A DNA stretch of 64,000 nucleotides from assembly GCF_900149685.1 (NCBI RefSeq), contig NZ_LT702999.1:1550001-1614000 (forward strand), in the 5' to 3' direction. The number at the start of each line of letters is the position of its first letter. Within the stretch, counting starts at the first letter, position 1. This stretch comes from Erythrobacter sp. Alg231-14. Lineage in GTDB: Bacteria; Pseudomonadota; Alphaproteobacteria; Sphingomonadales; Sphingomonadaceae. The translations under genes and the position numbers were made by a program. The notes beneath the pieces were generated by a model, which was not told the DNA's origin, ran no database searches, and saw only the letters and a program-made list of their open reading frames with translations. Below are positions 45,664-53,303 of this stretch, piece after piece.

Positions 45664-46599
45664 CTATAGTCCGAGATTGGCAGAGCGTTGATCAATGTCT
45701 GATCGAAACGTCTCCAAAACCGCGTTTTGAACACGCGGCAGTTCCGCGTAGTCGCGGGTAAAGTCAAGAGCGTAACAGCCAATGTCCTGAGACAGGTCAG
45801 CCAATCGTGAAAAATGCCCTCGCAGCCGGCTCTTATCCTCGACATCAAGGATAAAGGAATGGGGCATCAACGCGCCCAATGCCTCCTGCAATGAGAGTTT
45901 TTTGATCGACAAGGAAGCCCGATGGTCCGTTCCCAGCACGTAAATTTGGCGGATCGGTGCCGGTTTATCGGCAAACGGGAACGTGGTCCCCGCTTCGACA
46001 TCCTGTTTCAGATTGTCGTCTTGAATATCCGTGTCCTTGCCCAGAAGGAACCTAGCGCTGTCCGCAAAAAGTCGAAGCTTGGATCGTTTGGGTTGAAGCC
46101 AATATTCACCAGCCTCCAAACGCAAATCGATGACATCTTCGGTAAGAAACGGGCGTCCTTCGCGAGCGAAAGAGCCCGCCAACGTTGTTTTACCACCTCG
46201 CGAAAGCCCCAAAAAGGCAACCGCTCCGGCGTTCTCTTGTCCAGTCGCCCCACCCTCATTCTCAATCAGCACGGCACTACCATGCAGGAATAAGCCGCCC
46301 GAATGGTTTCCTAAAAGCGGCTGAATGGCGTTGTGAAACAGGTTGATTATCTGTGCTGCACCGCATTCTGGCGTTGGCCAGCCGATTACCCGATGTTGAG
46401 CACGCGATTGATCAACCTCACCACCGGCTTGCCCGACAAGTTCGATCAAGAAATCGGCCTGTCCAGGAAATCGCAGAAAATATCCGCAATCCCGCGCGTG
46501 GAACTCGGCCTGACAATACCCTTCGGGCGAGACCCACCGATCATAGGGTGTGGTTTCTAGTGGATCTTGCGATCGGGCAGGCTCTGGTTTCCAATCCAT
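45664..46599 (-). CDS. HPr-kinase-like P-loop protein of the lasso locus
   Basis: 311 residues. The segment GGLFLHGSAV (His106) is followed by a Walker A GLSRGGKTTL (131-140), then FLTEDVIDLRLEAGEYWLQPKRSKLRLF. This matches the HprK-like kinases that accompany lasso and related RiPP clusters. The paeninodin homologue phosphorylates the C-terminal serine of its precursor. Here the precursor ends in Phe, so the target must differ (Ser14 of the core is a candidate). AGAGG lies about 10 nt upstream of the ATG. Confidence 0.82.
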   Translation of the reverse strand: MDWKPEPARSQDPLETTPYDRWVSPEGYCQAEFHARDCGYFLRFPGQADFLIELVGQAGGEVDQSRAQHRVIGWPTPECGAAQIINLFHNAIQPLLGNHSGGLFLHGSAVLIENEGGATGQENAGAVAFLGLSRGGKTTLAGSFAREGRPFLTEDVIDLRLEAGEYWLQPKRSKLRLFADSARFLLGKDTDIQDDNLKQDVEAGTTFPFADKPAPIRQIYVLGTDHRASLSIKKLSLQEALGALMPHSFILDVEDKSRLRGHFSRLADLSQDIGCYALDFTRDYAELPRVQNAVLETFRSDIDQRSANLGL

Positions 46600-47087
46600 T
46601 GTGCTGTCGCCTCTAGCGCCAAGAAGAGATCATCGCCAACAGGCGTTTTCGGACGATCGCAGAACCAAGTTCGTTGTTGCCGCAGAGCGCCCCCAAAAAT
46701 ACCCTTGTAAAAACAGGTAAAAACTGGGGAGCAAAGAAGAGGTTAGTCCAATTTCTCGCTCCGTAACAAAACGGAATTGCGATTCGAAACACAATTCGAA
46801 TGCTTGATTCGGGTTTGATTCGCCCGGTAGCGTTCGCGCCAAATTGAGGGGACCTAGAATAGATTCCGTCGATCATTTTCAACACGAGCATTGGGATTAG
46901 GAAAGCCAAAGCGTTTCCGCCAGTTCCATCGCGATCATCGCCGTAAATTTGTCGATTTGCACTCCCAGCTCAATCAATGTTGTCTGGGCAATGGATAGGG
47001 TGATGAACGCGATCAGCTTTATCAGGATCACGCTGGATTCACGGAAAAATTACCATATTCACAGTGACTTACGCCCGAAAAACAAAA
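46600..47087. other. Intergenic stretch without a confident gene
   Basis: About 490 bases between the kinase-like gene and the terminator of the cyclase-precursor operon. Open frames here (98 and 61 codons) show no family similarity or good start signals. The stretch holds four direct ATTCG repeats (46782, 46794, 46807, 46818) spaced 11-13 bp, suggesting a regulator site upstream of the kinase-B1 operon. Confidence 0.6.
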
Positions 47088-47108
47088 GGCACCCCAAAAT
47101 GGGGTGCC
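47077..47108 (-). terminator. Strong rho-independent terminator after the lasso precursor
   Basis: Perfect 8-bp stem GGCACCCC (47088-47095) / GGGGTGCC (47101-47108) with loop AAAAT. Read on the minus strand it is followed by TTTTGTTTTTC. It lies about 52 nt downstream of the precursor stop. The plus strand has GTTTTTAG a few nt on, so it may also work weakly in the other direction. Confidence 0.85.
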
Positions 47109-47159
47109 CAGTGTTTTTAGTCAGACGCACCTAGAAACAGGCGCGATCAAACCAATCAA

Positions 47160-47288
47160 TTAGAAGCGCGAGTCAGCGACCGCACCATCACGGAAACGTG
47201 TGCCGCTGCCGCCTGTGAGATTACGAACAGAACCGAAAACCGTCAGTTTTGGAGCTTCGTATTTCGCTTTTTCAATAGTCTTAGTCAT
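47160..47288 (-). CDS. Lasso peptide precursor
   Basis: 42 residues. Leader MTKTIEKAKYEAPKLTVFG has the YxxP motif (Tyr10, Pro13), Leu15 and Gly19 recognised by B1. It continues to NLTG with Thr25 at position -2 of the predicted cleavage site. Predicted core: GSGTRFRDGAVADSRF (16 residues, Gly27-Phe42). Gly1 and Asp8 can form an 8-residue macrolactam. Thr4, Arg5, Phe6 and Arg7 sit in the ring, and the 8-residue tail ends Ser-Arg-Phe, with Arg15/Phe16 as likely plugs. The ATG lies 3 nt after the cyclase stop, with AGGAAC upstream. A strong terminator follows. Cleavage and ring are predictions. Confidence 0.9.
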   Translation of the reverse strand: MTKTIEKAKYEAPKLTVFGSVRNLTGGSGTRFRDGAVADSRF

Positions 47289-47291
47289 TAG

Positions 47292-49202
47292 TCAGTTCCT
47301 GTCCTGTTGCACCCCAGTGGCAGGGTTAATCTCAGTTACGCAGTTATCCTGATACAAAAATGCTGCGGATGCGTAAAGACCCCAAATTTCCCAAGCCCAA
47401 TAATCTCCTTCGGGAGCGTTAAAATCCACCTCTAGAAGCGGCTTAATCGCCTCAAAATCGCAAATTTCGGCCAATTGTTCGCGCGCATTTGCCCGCACAT
47501 ATTCCGCGAATTGATGATCGATTTTGGTGTTAGTGAAGTTAGCCTTGGTTCGACGCTCCAATACAACTTCGGGCAAAATGCCGCGCATTGCCGTTCGGTG
47601 TAGCGCTTTTGCGACGGCGCCATTGCTCTTAATTATCGACGGCGTTTGAAGCGAGAATTCCATGAACGCACGGCTTAACATCGGGTGTCGCGCTTCAAAT
47701 CCGATTGCGGATCGCTGCCGCCGCATCAATGAATGGGACAAGTCTGTAAACGGTGATGTCGCAATGTTGTGTTTGGACCAATGCACGGCACTCTCAGGCA
47801 GGTCCGCTTCATACACTTCTTCTGCATCTGCAATGGCACGGCGCAATTCAGGCGCAATCCAACTCATCGTCGGATCGGCGCGGCGCCGCCTCTTGCGCAG
47901 CTGTTTGCGAATACCACGCCGGATTGGGTCTGGAATGAATTCCGGTGCGGATTGGCGAAACGCCCCTTTGATCGCCGAAAGCCAGCCAAAATCTTGGCGA
48001 TTGCGACCGAAGGCTCGAGCGTAGCCGGCGAAATCCCGTTCAGCGATAAACTCACGATAATACAGAGTGTTGCCCTGTAACCATTCATCGCCGCCCGTGC
48101 CGGAGATCATCACCCGCGACCCATCGGCCACGGCCTGCCTCTCCATACCCAACATCATTGCGCCATTGGATGCCACTGGGATGCCGCGATGCCACGCAGC
48201 GTCTTTCGTGTACCAATCGATATCGGGATCAAACAAGGGCACTTCGGTTAGCTCGCGGCCGAGATGATCGGCGACCGCGCGTGCATAGGGCAACTCAAAC
48301 GCGTTGCCGCCTTCTTCCGCTGCAAGCGAATATCCCCTGAAGCCGGGCGCCTGCAATCGCCCATCTTTTTCCAGCCTGTCGGCTACACAGTATAGCGAGG
48401 ACGAGTCCAACCCGCCGCTTACCGCAACGCCCACAGGTGCATCGCAACGCGACGACCGCCGAACGCAATCGAACAAAACTTGTCGGTAGTGCTCTGCGTA
48501 TTCTTTTTCGGTCTTGTATCGAATCGAAATGTCGGTTGGCGGCACCCAATACTTGCTCAATGAGACGCGATCGCCATTGTACGAGAATGTGTGAGCCCGC
48601 GTCAGCCGTTTGACACCCACCCATGGAGTCGTGTCGCGCATGAACCATTTTTTGGTGATGACCTGCGCTAAATAATTGTGATCAGGCTCCAAGGGCGCGT
48701 CGCTCAATAAGCCGATGGTCCGCAGATCAGACGCCATGACCACACGCCCCTGCTCTTCCCTATAATAAAGCGGCAAGAACCCCATGTGATCGCGTGTGGC
48801 AAAAATCCGGTTCTTCCGGCCGTCCGCCACAATCAACGAATATTCGCCTAGAAACCGATCAGCGCATCGTTCATCCCATGCTTCATAAGCACGAAGCACG
48901 ATCTCAACATCCGACCGTGTGCGCAGATGCACACCCTTGGCTTCTAAGTCCGTGGCTATCTCATCAGGATTGAGCAAATGGCCATCAAAAACGGCCGCCA
49001 CCTTTCCGTCGTCGCTGATTGCGGGCTGGGCCAGCTCTTTAGATTCAGCGTTGGTGTGGAGCGTACAAGCCGCCAAACCCATCTTTCCGAACAACCAAGT
49101 GTCCGATTGATCATGCGGCACCTGCCCCAAAGATGAAGCCATCGCTTTCAGTTCATCAGCCCGAACCCCGTCGGTTGAGAATATCGCTCCGATTGCAGAC
49201 AC
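47292..49202 (-). CDS. Lasso cyclase (asparagine-synthetase-like, C protein)
   Basis: 636 residues, typical for lasso C proteins. The N-terminal Ntn domain starts MSAIGAIFST, so the glutaminase Cys2 is absent and glutamine is not used. The synthetase domain has VAVSGGLDSSSLYCVAD (SGGLDSS at 262-268), which adenylates the Asp8 side chain so that Gly1 can attack. Conserved MISGTGGDEWLQGN and DLSHSLMRRQRSAIGFEARHPMLSRAFMEF follow. The precursor is directly downstream, so cyclase and substrate are co-translated. B2 is divergent at 49304. Confidence 0.92.
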   Translation of the reverse strand: MSAIGAIFSTDGVRADELKAMASSLGQVPHDQSDTWLFGKMGLAACTLHTNAESKELAQPAISDDGKVAAVFDGHLLNPDEIATDLEAKGVHLRTRSDVEIVLRAYEAWDERCADRFLGEYSLIVADGRKNRIFATRDHMGFLPLYYREEQGRVVMASDLRTIGLLSDAPLEPDHNYLAQVITKKWFMRDTTPWVGVKRLTRAHTFSYNGDRVSLSKYWVPPTDISIRYKTEKEYAEHYRQVLFDCVRRSSRCDAPVGVAVSGGLDSSSLYCVADRLEKDGRLQAPGFRGYSLAAEEGGNAFELPYARAVADHLGRELTEVPLFDPDIDWYTKDAAWHRGIPVASNGAMMLGMERQAVADGSRVMISGTGGDEWLQGNTLYYREFIAERDFAGYARAFGRNRQDFGWLSAIKGAFRQSAPEFIPDPIRRGIRKQLRKRRRRADPTMSWIAPELRRAIADAEEVYEADLPESAVHWSKHNIATSPFTDLSHSLMRRQRSAIGFEARHPMLSRAFMEFSLQTPSIIKSNGAVAKALHRTAMRGILPEVVLERRTKANFTNTKIDHQFAEYVRANAREQLAEICDFEAIKPLLEVDFNAPEGDYWAWEIWGLYASAAFLYQDNCVTEINPATGVQQDRN

Positions 49203-49254
49203 CTAGGTCAATCCAGTCCATCGTATGATTGCTTGCCGCATCAATGCAGCGCTT

Positions 49255-49271
49255 GGCACGGGCGCCGTGCC
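49255..49271. promoter_or_regulatory. Palindromic site between divergent lasso C-A and B2 transcription units
   Basis: GGCACGG-GCG-CCGTGCC, perfect 7-bp arms with a 3-nt centre, in the 101-nt gap between the cyclase and B2 starts. A second, weaker pair TGTGCC (49272-49277) / GGCACA (49296-49301) covers the B2 Shine-Dalgarno. Operator function is inferred from symmetry and location. Confidence 0.45.
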
Positions 49272-49303
49272 TGTGCCATGAGGGCGCCGGTCATAGGCAC
49301 ATC

Positions 49304-49819
49304 ATGAATTTGGCGCAATCTCCTCACATCCCCGCGGAAGGGCAAAAACCAAAGCCAAAGGATATCCTTTGGCTGTTGCGTTATGGCGTGCGCGGCCTGT
49401 GGGAGCTTATTCGAGCGCGGGTCATTTTTGCGCGGCTCGAGGCGAAAGCGATCCCCGAACGCAACCGCGAATCTAAGAATCACGCTGCAGTGCAACCAAA
49501 CTTGGGAGACGCGCAGCTTGATCGCATCATTTATGTTCTACCGCGTATTTCTGACCGGCTGCCATGGCGAAGCGATTGCCTGGTTCAAGCTGTTGCAGCG
49601 CAAAACTGGCTTTCGACTTTTGGCGCGGCGAGCGAAATCCAGATCGGCGTCGAACTGCCAAACGATTCAAAAAGCGGCGAATTTGGGGCCCATGCATGGC
49701 TGTTATATAAAGAGCGGGTCGTGACCGGCGGCGATATCGCGCAGTATCATCTGATTCTCTCTGATTCGCGACTGAAGCCAGATTCGAACGCCAAAGATGG
49801 CTCAGAATCGCGAAACTAA
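49304..49819 (+). CDS. Lasso B2 leader peptidase (transglutaminase-like)
   Basis: 171 residues from the ATG at 49304, with AGG about 7 nt upstream. The catalytic triad of the lasso B2 family is visible as WRSDCLVQAVAAQNWL (Cys92), FGAHAWLL (His130) and VVTGGD (Asp144). B2 cuts the leader off the precursor held by B1. No B1 domain is fused to it, so this is a split-B system. Proteobacterial lasso clusters more often carry a fused B protein. Confidence 0.92.
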   Translation: MNLAQSPHIPAEGQKPKPKDILWLLRYGVRGLWELIRARVIFARLEAKAIPERNRESKNHAAVQPNLGDAQLDRIIYVLPRISDRLPWRSDCLVQAVAAQNWLSTFGAASEIQIGVELPNDSKSGEFGAHAWLLYKERVVTGGDIAQYHLILSDSRLKPDSNAKDGSESRN

Positions 49820-49957
49820 CCCGGCTAATTTGTCGAAATGCGACAATTCTGGCCAAAATTAGGTTTCATTTACCCTTTTTTCGTAGCGACTGTTGTCAAG
49901 CTTGCTGCACTGCACTAGGGATTGTCCCGTAATAGATTTTAACAAAAGGCTAATTCG

Positions 49958-50224
49958 ATGATCAAGACGATGTCTCGCATGATGGTGGCTACTGCTGCAG
50001 TCAGCATGGCCTTCGCGCCAATCGCTGCTCAAGCTAACACACGCGCAGCTGACAATGCTCCTCTCTACACAAGTGCTGAGCCCGGTGCGGCTGTTGCTGC
50101 TGAAGGCGAAGAGCTTCGCGGCGCTTCCGGCATCCTGATCACGCTTCTCGCGGCTGCTGCTGCGATTGCTGGCATCATTGCTGTTGCTGACAGCGAAGAC
50201 GACGGTCAGTCACCAGGCACCTAA
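49958..50224 (+). CDS. Small secreted/membrane protein of unknown function
   Basis: 88 residues, AAAAGGC upstream of the ATG. A signal peptide (MMVATAAVSMAFAPIAAQA) is followed by a short acidic linker and a C-terminal hydrophobic stretch (GILITLLAAAAAIAGIIAVA), then an acidic tail (DSEDDGQ). The gene has its own terminator at 50269-50296 and is isolated from the O-antigen-ligase-like gene. I recognise no family. Position next to the lasso locus suggests an envelope role, nothing firmer. Confidence 0.72.
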   Translation: MIKTMSRMMVATAAVSMAFAPIAAQANTRAADNAPLYTSAEPGAAVAAEGEELRGASGILITLLAAAAAIAGIIAVADSEDDGQSPGT

Positions 50225-50268
50225 CCTGTTACCTTCCAACCGACATGTTGTTGGTTCGATAAAGAATA

Positions 50269-50296
50269 AGCGCGCGGGTATCCCGGGCGCTTTTTC
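50269..50296 (+). terminator. Rho-independent terminator after the small secreted protein gene
   Basis: Ten-base arms AGCGCGCGGG (50269-50278) / CCCGGGCGCT (50282-50291) with one G-G mismatch, followed by TTTTTC. Confidence 0.75.
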
Positions 50297-50347
50297 TTTG
50301 CCTGCTGCAAATGTGCTTGCGGCGTAATCACGCGATGGGAACTGCGC

Positions 50348-51775
50348 ATGACTGCAAACGCGCCGAAATACCTCCACCCTCAACACACTGATACAAGCGC
50401 GCCCCTAGTTGGTGGGATGTTCCGAGGTGCGCAAAGCACCTTTTGGGCGATCCTTGCGGTGCTTGTCTTTGCCATCGCGTTTGGTGGCGGCGGGTCAAAA
50501 TACGGCATCGCCAATCTGATCGTTCAGCTCGCAGCGCTCATCGCGTTATCATTCCATAGAAAAGCGTTTTGGCAGTTTTGGACGACGGCACCATGGGCAT
50601 TGAGGTTGCTGATCGGGTTGTCGGTTCTCCTGCCGCTTCTGTTTGTGGTCCCTCTTCCTCCGAGTGTCTGGGCCGCCCTGCCCGGTCGCGAACTGATGGT
50701 TCAATCCTACGATTTGTTGGGCGGGCAAGAATGGGCCAGCGCCAGCGTCGATCCTTTCCGCACAATGCTGGCGGTAAGCGCGTTGATCGCGCCATTGGCA
50801 CTTCTAACCATCGGCTGGAATGCGCCGAGAGACCGTCTAATATTGGTCGGTTGGGTTGCGGTTGGTTTGGGCCTCGCAAACTTCCTTATCGGCATTCCCC
50901 AAGTCCTCTCCAACAGTGAGACCGGCGTCTTTTATCCCGAAAATCCGATGCCGGGCGTGTTGTTCGGCAGTTTTGCGAATCGAAATTCAACAGGATTGTT
51001 CTTGGTCGGTGCGCTTGCACTCGCTGCACTGCTGCCCATGCCTCAACGATTGGCGCGCGCCGATTTGCCGATGCGGGTCGCTGTATGTTTATTCTTGGTC
51101 GTCGCGATCGTCCTAACCCGGTCACGCACTGCTCTCGTACTCGCTGTGATCCCAATGGGCCTTGTTGTGTTGCGCATGATCCTATTCCAACGGGCGGCAA
51201 GACGCGCCGGACATGTGCGAAGCAATCGGAGCACTTGGATAACGATCGCCCCTATAGCGGTGTTGATTGCCATTTTCGGAGCGGTCTTGATTGCGGCACC
51301 GGGCCGCATCGGGGACGTGGCAGAACGATTTGAACGGACTGAGGACGCCCGCAGCTACATTTGGGAAGACGCCGCATACTCCGCCGATCGCTATTGGCCG
51401 GTGGGATCGGGCATGGGCACGTTTGATGATGTTTTCCAAGTCGACGAATCGCTTGAGAATATGACTCTGCGCCGGGCCGGTCGGGCCCATAACGACTATT
51501 TGGAAGTTGCCATCGAAGCCGGCGTACCGGGCCTATTGCTTATTGCTGGATGGTTGGTCTTGCTCATTTCGTTGAGTTGGCGGGCGCGCAACTCGCATGA
51601 TCGATGGATCGCGTGGAGCGGCGCAACCGTATTGTTTGCCATCGCGCTGCAATCTGTGACGGACTATCCGTTGCGCAATATGGCGATTTTGACATTCGCA
51701 AGCTTCGCCTTGCTTATCCTGGTGCGGTTTGGTGCACCCAATGGCCATGAGCGGCCACAGGAGGTTTTGCCATGA
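50348..51775 (+). CDS. O-antigen ligase/polymerase family membrane protein (second copy)
   Basis: 475 residues with about twelve transmembrane helices. The Wzy_C region reads RSYIWEDAAYSADRYWPVGSGMGTFDDVFQVDESLENMTLRRAGRAHNDYLEVAIEAGVPGLLLI, with the HNDYLE motif of O-antigen ligases. It lies beyond the lasso locus. It may join the polysaccharide to its acceptor while the product of the 25.6-27.1 kb gene polymerises it, or the reverse. It overlaps the next gene by 4 nt. Confidence 0.88.
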   Translation: MTANAPKYLHPQHTDTSAPLVGGMFRGAQSTFWAILAVLVFAIAFGGGGSKYGIANLIVQLAALIALSFHRKAFWQFWTTAPWALRLLIGLSVLLPLLFVVPLPPSVWAALPGRELMVQSYDLLGGQEWASASVDPFRTMLAVSALIAPLALLTIGWNAPRDRLILVGWVAVGLGLANFLIGIPQVLSNSETGVFYPENPMPGVLFGSFANRNSTGLFLVGALALAALLPMPQRLARADLPMRVAVCLFLVVAIVLTRSRTALVLAVIPMGLVVLRMILFQRAARRAGHVRSNRSTWITIAPIAVLIAIFGAVLIAAPGRIGDVAERFERTEDARSYIWEDAAYSADRYWPVGSGMGTFDDVFQVDESLENMTLRRAGRAHNDYLEVAIEAGVPGLLLIAGWLVLLISLSWRARNSHDRWIAWSGATVLFAIALQSVTDYPLRNMAILTFASFALLILVRFGAPNGHERPQEVLP

Positions 51776-52491
51776 TCAAAACTGTTGCTTGGTGGGCCGT
51801 CTTGATGGCCGTCGCCTTGGTGGTGGTTGGATTGCAAACCGATCGTCAAACGCGCCGCACACCCGCTGTGGCTGCTAGCGTGCCCGAAGCATTCCGATCC
51901 GCTGCGCAATTGCCAATCGCGGCATATGCCGTGGCAGGTGATGATCATGAAAGCGCGTTGGCCGAAGCCGAAAAACTGGTCCGTCGTCGTCCGCTTCCAG
52001 CCGAACATTTGCGAGTTTTGGCGCAGGCGCAGTTCTTAGCCGGCGACGTTGCAGGCAGCTCGCTGTCGATCCAATACGCTGCGCAACGTGGGTGGCGAGA
52101 TCCTTTGGCACAGGAAACCATGTTGAGGTTGGCGCTCGAAGCCGGCAACACATCCGAAGCCGCACGTCGATACGCGGCCTTGTTCCTTCGGCGCGATACG
52201 CAGGATGCTTTGTTGGAGGAATTGGGTCCGCCCGTTTTGGCTGAAACTGGCGGCGCAGGTCGCCAAACCTTGATCGATATCGTTGGTGGTGGTGAGCGTT
52301 GGCACAATCAATTCTTAGGCCGCGGCGCACGGGTTATGCCCGCCGATGCCTTTGTTGAGATCGTCGGAGCTACCATCGAAAACGGCACTCGTTATGAATG
52401 CCGTATGTTGGAGCAGGCATTGCGCGGAGTAACGGCGCGAGACGAAGCGTCCGGCGTCGCCTTTAGCGCGATCATCGATGATCAATGCTGA
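51772..52491 (+). CDS. Membrane-anchored TPR-like protein
   Basis: 239 residues, ATG overlapping the ligase stop by 4 nt. An N-terminal signal-anchor (WWAVLMAVALVVVGLQ) is followed by helical repeats with a TPR-like periodicity (LVRRRPLPAEHLRVLAQAQFLAGDVAGSSLSIQYAAQRGWRDPLAQETMLRLALEAGNTSEAARRYAALFL). It is probably periplasmic and partners the upstream membrane protein. No enzymatic motif is seen. Confidence 0.75.
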   Translation: MIKTVAWWAVLMAVALVVVGLQTDRQTRRTPAVAASVPEAFRSAAQLPIAAYAVAGDDHESALAEAEKLVRRRPLPAEHLRVLAQAQFLAGDVAGSSLSIQYAAQRGWRDPLAQETMLRLALEAGNTSEAARRYAALFLRRDTQDALLEELGPPVLAETGGAGRQTLIDIVGGGERWHNQFLGRGARVMPADAFVEIVGATIENGTRYECRMLEQALRGVTARDEASGVAFSAIIDDQC

Positions 52492-52496
52492 CAAGC

Positions 52497-53294
52497 CTAC
52501 CGGCCAGTGAACGATGGCTTTCGTTTTTCTAGGATGGCGTTGACCGCCTCTTGATGGTCTTCCATCTGCTGCAGCACCCCTTGTGTGGTGGCCGCTTTTG
52601 CCAGACTGTCCTCGAGGCCCATACGCTGTGCGGCGAGCATGATCTCTTTGCCTTTGCGCAAAGCAAAGGGTGGGTTTGAAACCACTTTTGCGGCAAGCGC
52701 ACGCGCCGCATCCATCAAATCGTCTGGCTCGACAACCTGACTAACCAATCCCCAATCCAATGCTTTTTCCGCATTGATCGCTTCGGATGTGTACAGCATT
52801 TCGGCGGCGCGAGCGTAGCCGACAATGCGTGGCAGGAACCACGCGCCACCATCACCCGGAATGATCCCGACTTTCAAAAAGCTCTCCGCAAATCGAGCCT
52901 TAGTTGATGCAATGCGCATGTCGCACATTGTCGCCAGATCGTTGCCTGCACCAATCGCTGGGCCGTTGACCGCTGCGATAACCGGAACGGTCAATTGCTC
53001 CATCAACAAAGGAATGCGTTGAATACCCGTTTTGTACCACGCCTCGATATCCAGCGGGCTCATCGCCTTCTCTGCCGTCATCGCGCCAATGTCGCGCAAA
53101 TTTCCGCCCGATGAAAACGCTTTGCCCGCGCCAGTCAAAATCACACAGCTTACCGATTTGTCAGCCTCAGCCATGGCCATCGCATCCAAAAGCGCCGCGA
53201 TCACTTCGTCAGAGAGTGAATTGCGCGTATCATCTCGGTTGAGCGTAACCGTGGCGACCGCGTCGTCGCGCGAATAAAGAACCGGGTCGGACAT
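52497..53294 (-). CDS. Enoyl-CoA hydratase/isomerase family protein
   Basis: 265 residues with crotonase-fold motifs: VTLNRDDTRNSLSDEVIAALLDAM, ILTGAGKAFSSGGNL (oxyanion loop), VIAAVNGPAIGAGNDLATMCDMRIAS and GIIPGDGGAWFLPRIVG. One catalytic Glu position is Gly/Asp-like (PGDGG), so the reaction could be hydration or isomerisation. It forms an operon with two acyl-CoA dehydrogenases (9 nt gap), implying beta-oxidation of an unusual acyl chain. Confidence 0.9.
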   Translation of the reverse strand: MSDPVLYSRDDAVATVTLNRDDTRNSLSDEVIAALLDAMAMAEADKSVSCVILTGAGKAFSSGGNLRDIGAMTAEKAMSPLDIEAWYKTGIQRIPLLMEQLTVPVIAAVNGPAIGAGNDLATMCDMRIASTKARFAESFLKVGIIPGDGGAWFLPRIVGYARAAEMLYTSEAINAEKALDWGLVSQVVEPDDLMDAARALAAKVVSNPPFALRKGKEIMLAAQRMGLEDSLAKAATTQGVLQQMEDHQEAVNAILEKRKPSFTGR

Positions 53295-53303
53295 ATTTCT
53301 CTC

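Noticed and set aside
46613..46909. 98-codon frame on the minus strand between the kinase-like gene and the terminator
   Set aside because: No family similarity, start is a TTG without a good ribosome site, composition is unlike its neighbours. The region looks like spacer with repeats.
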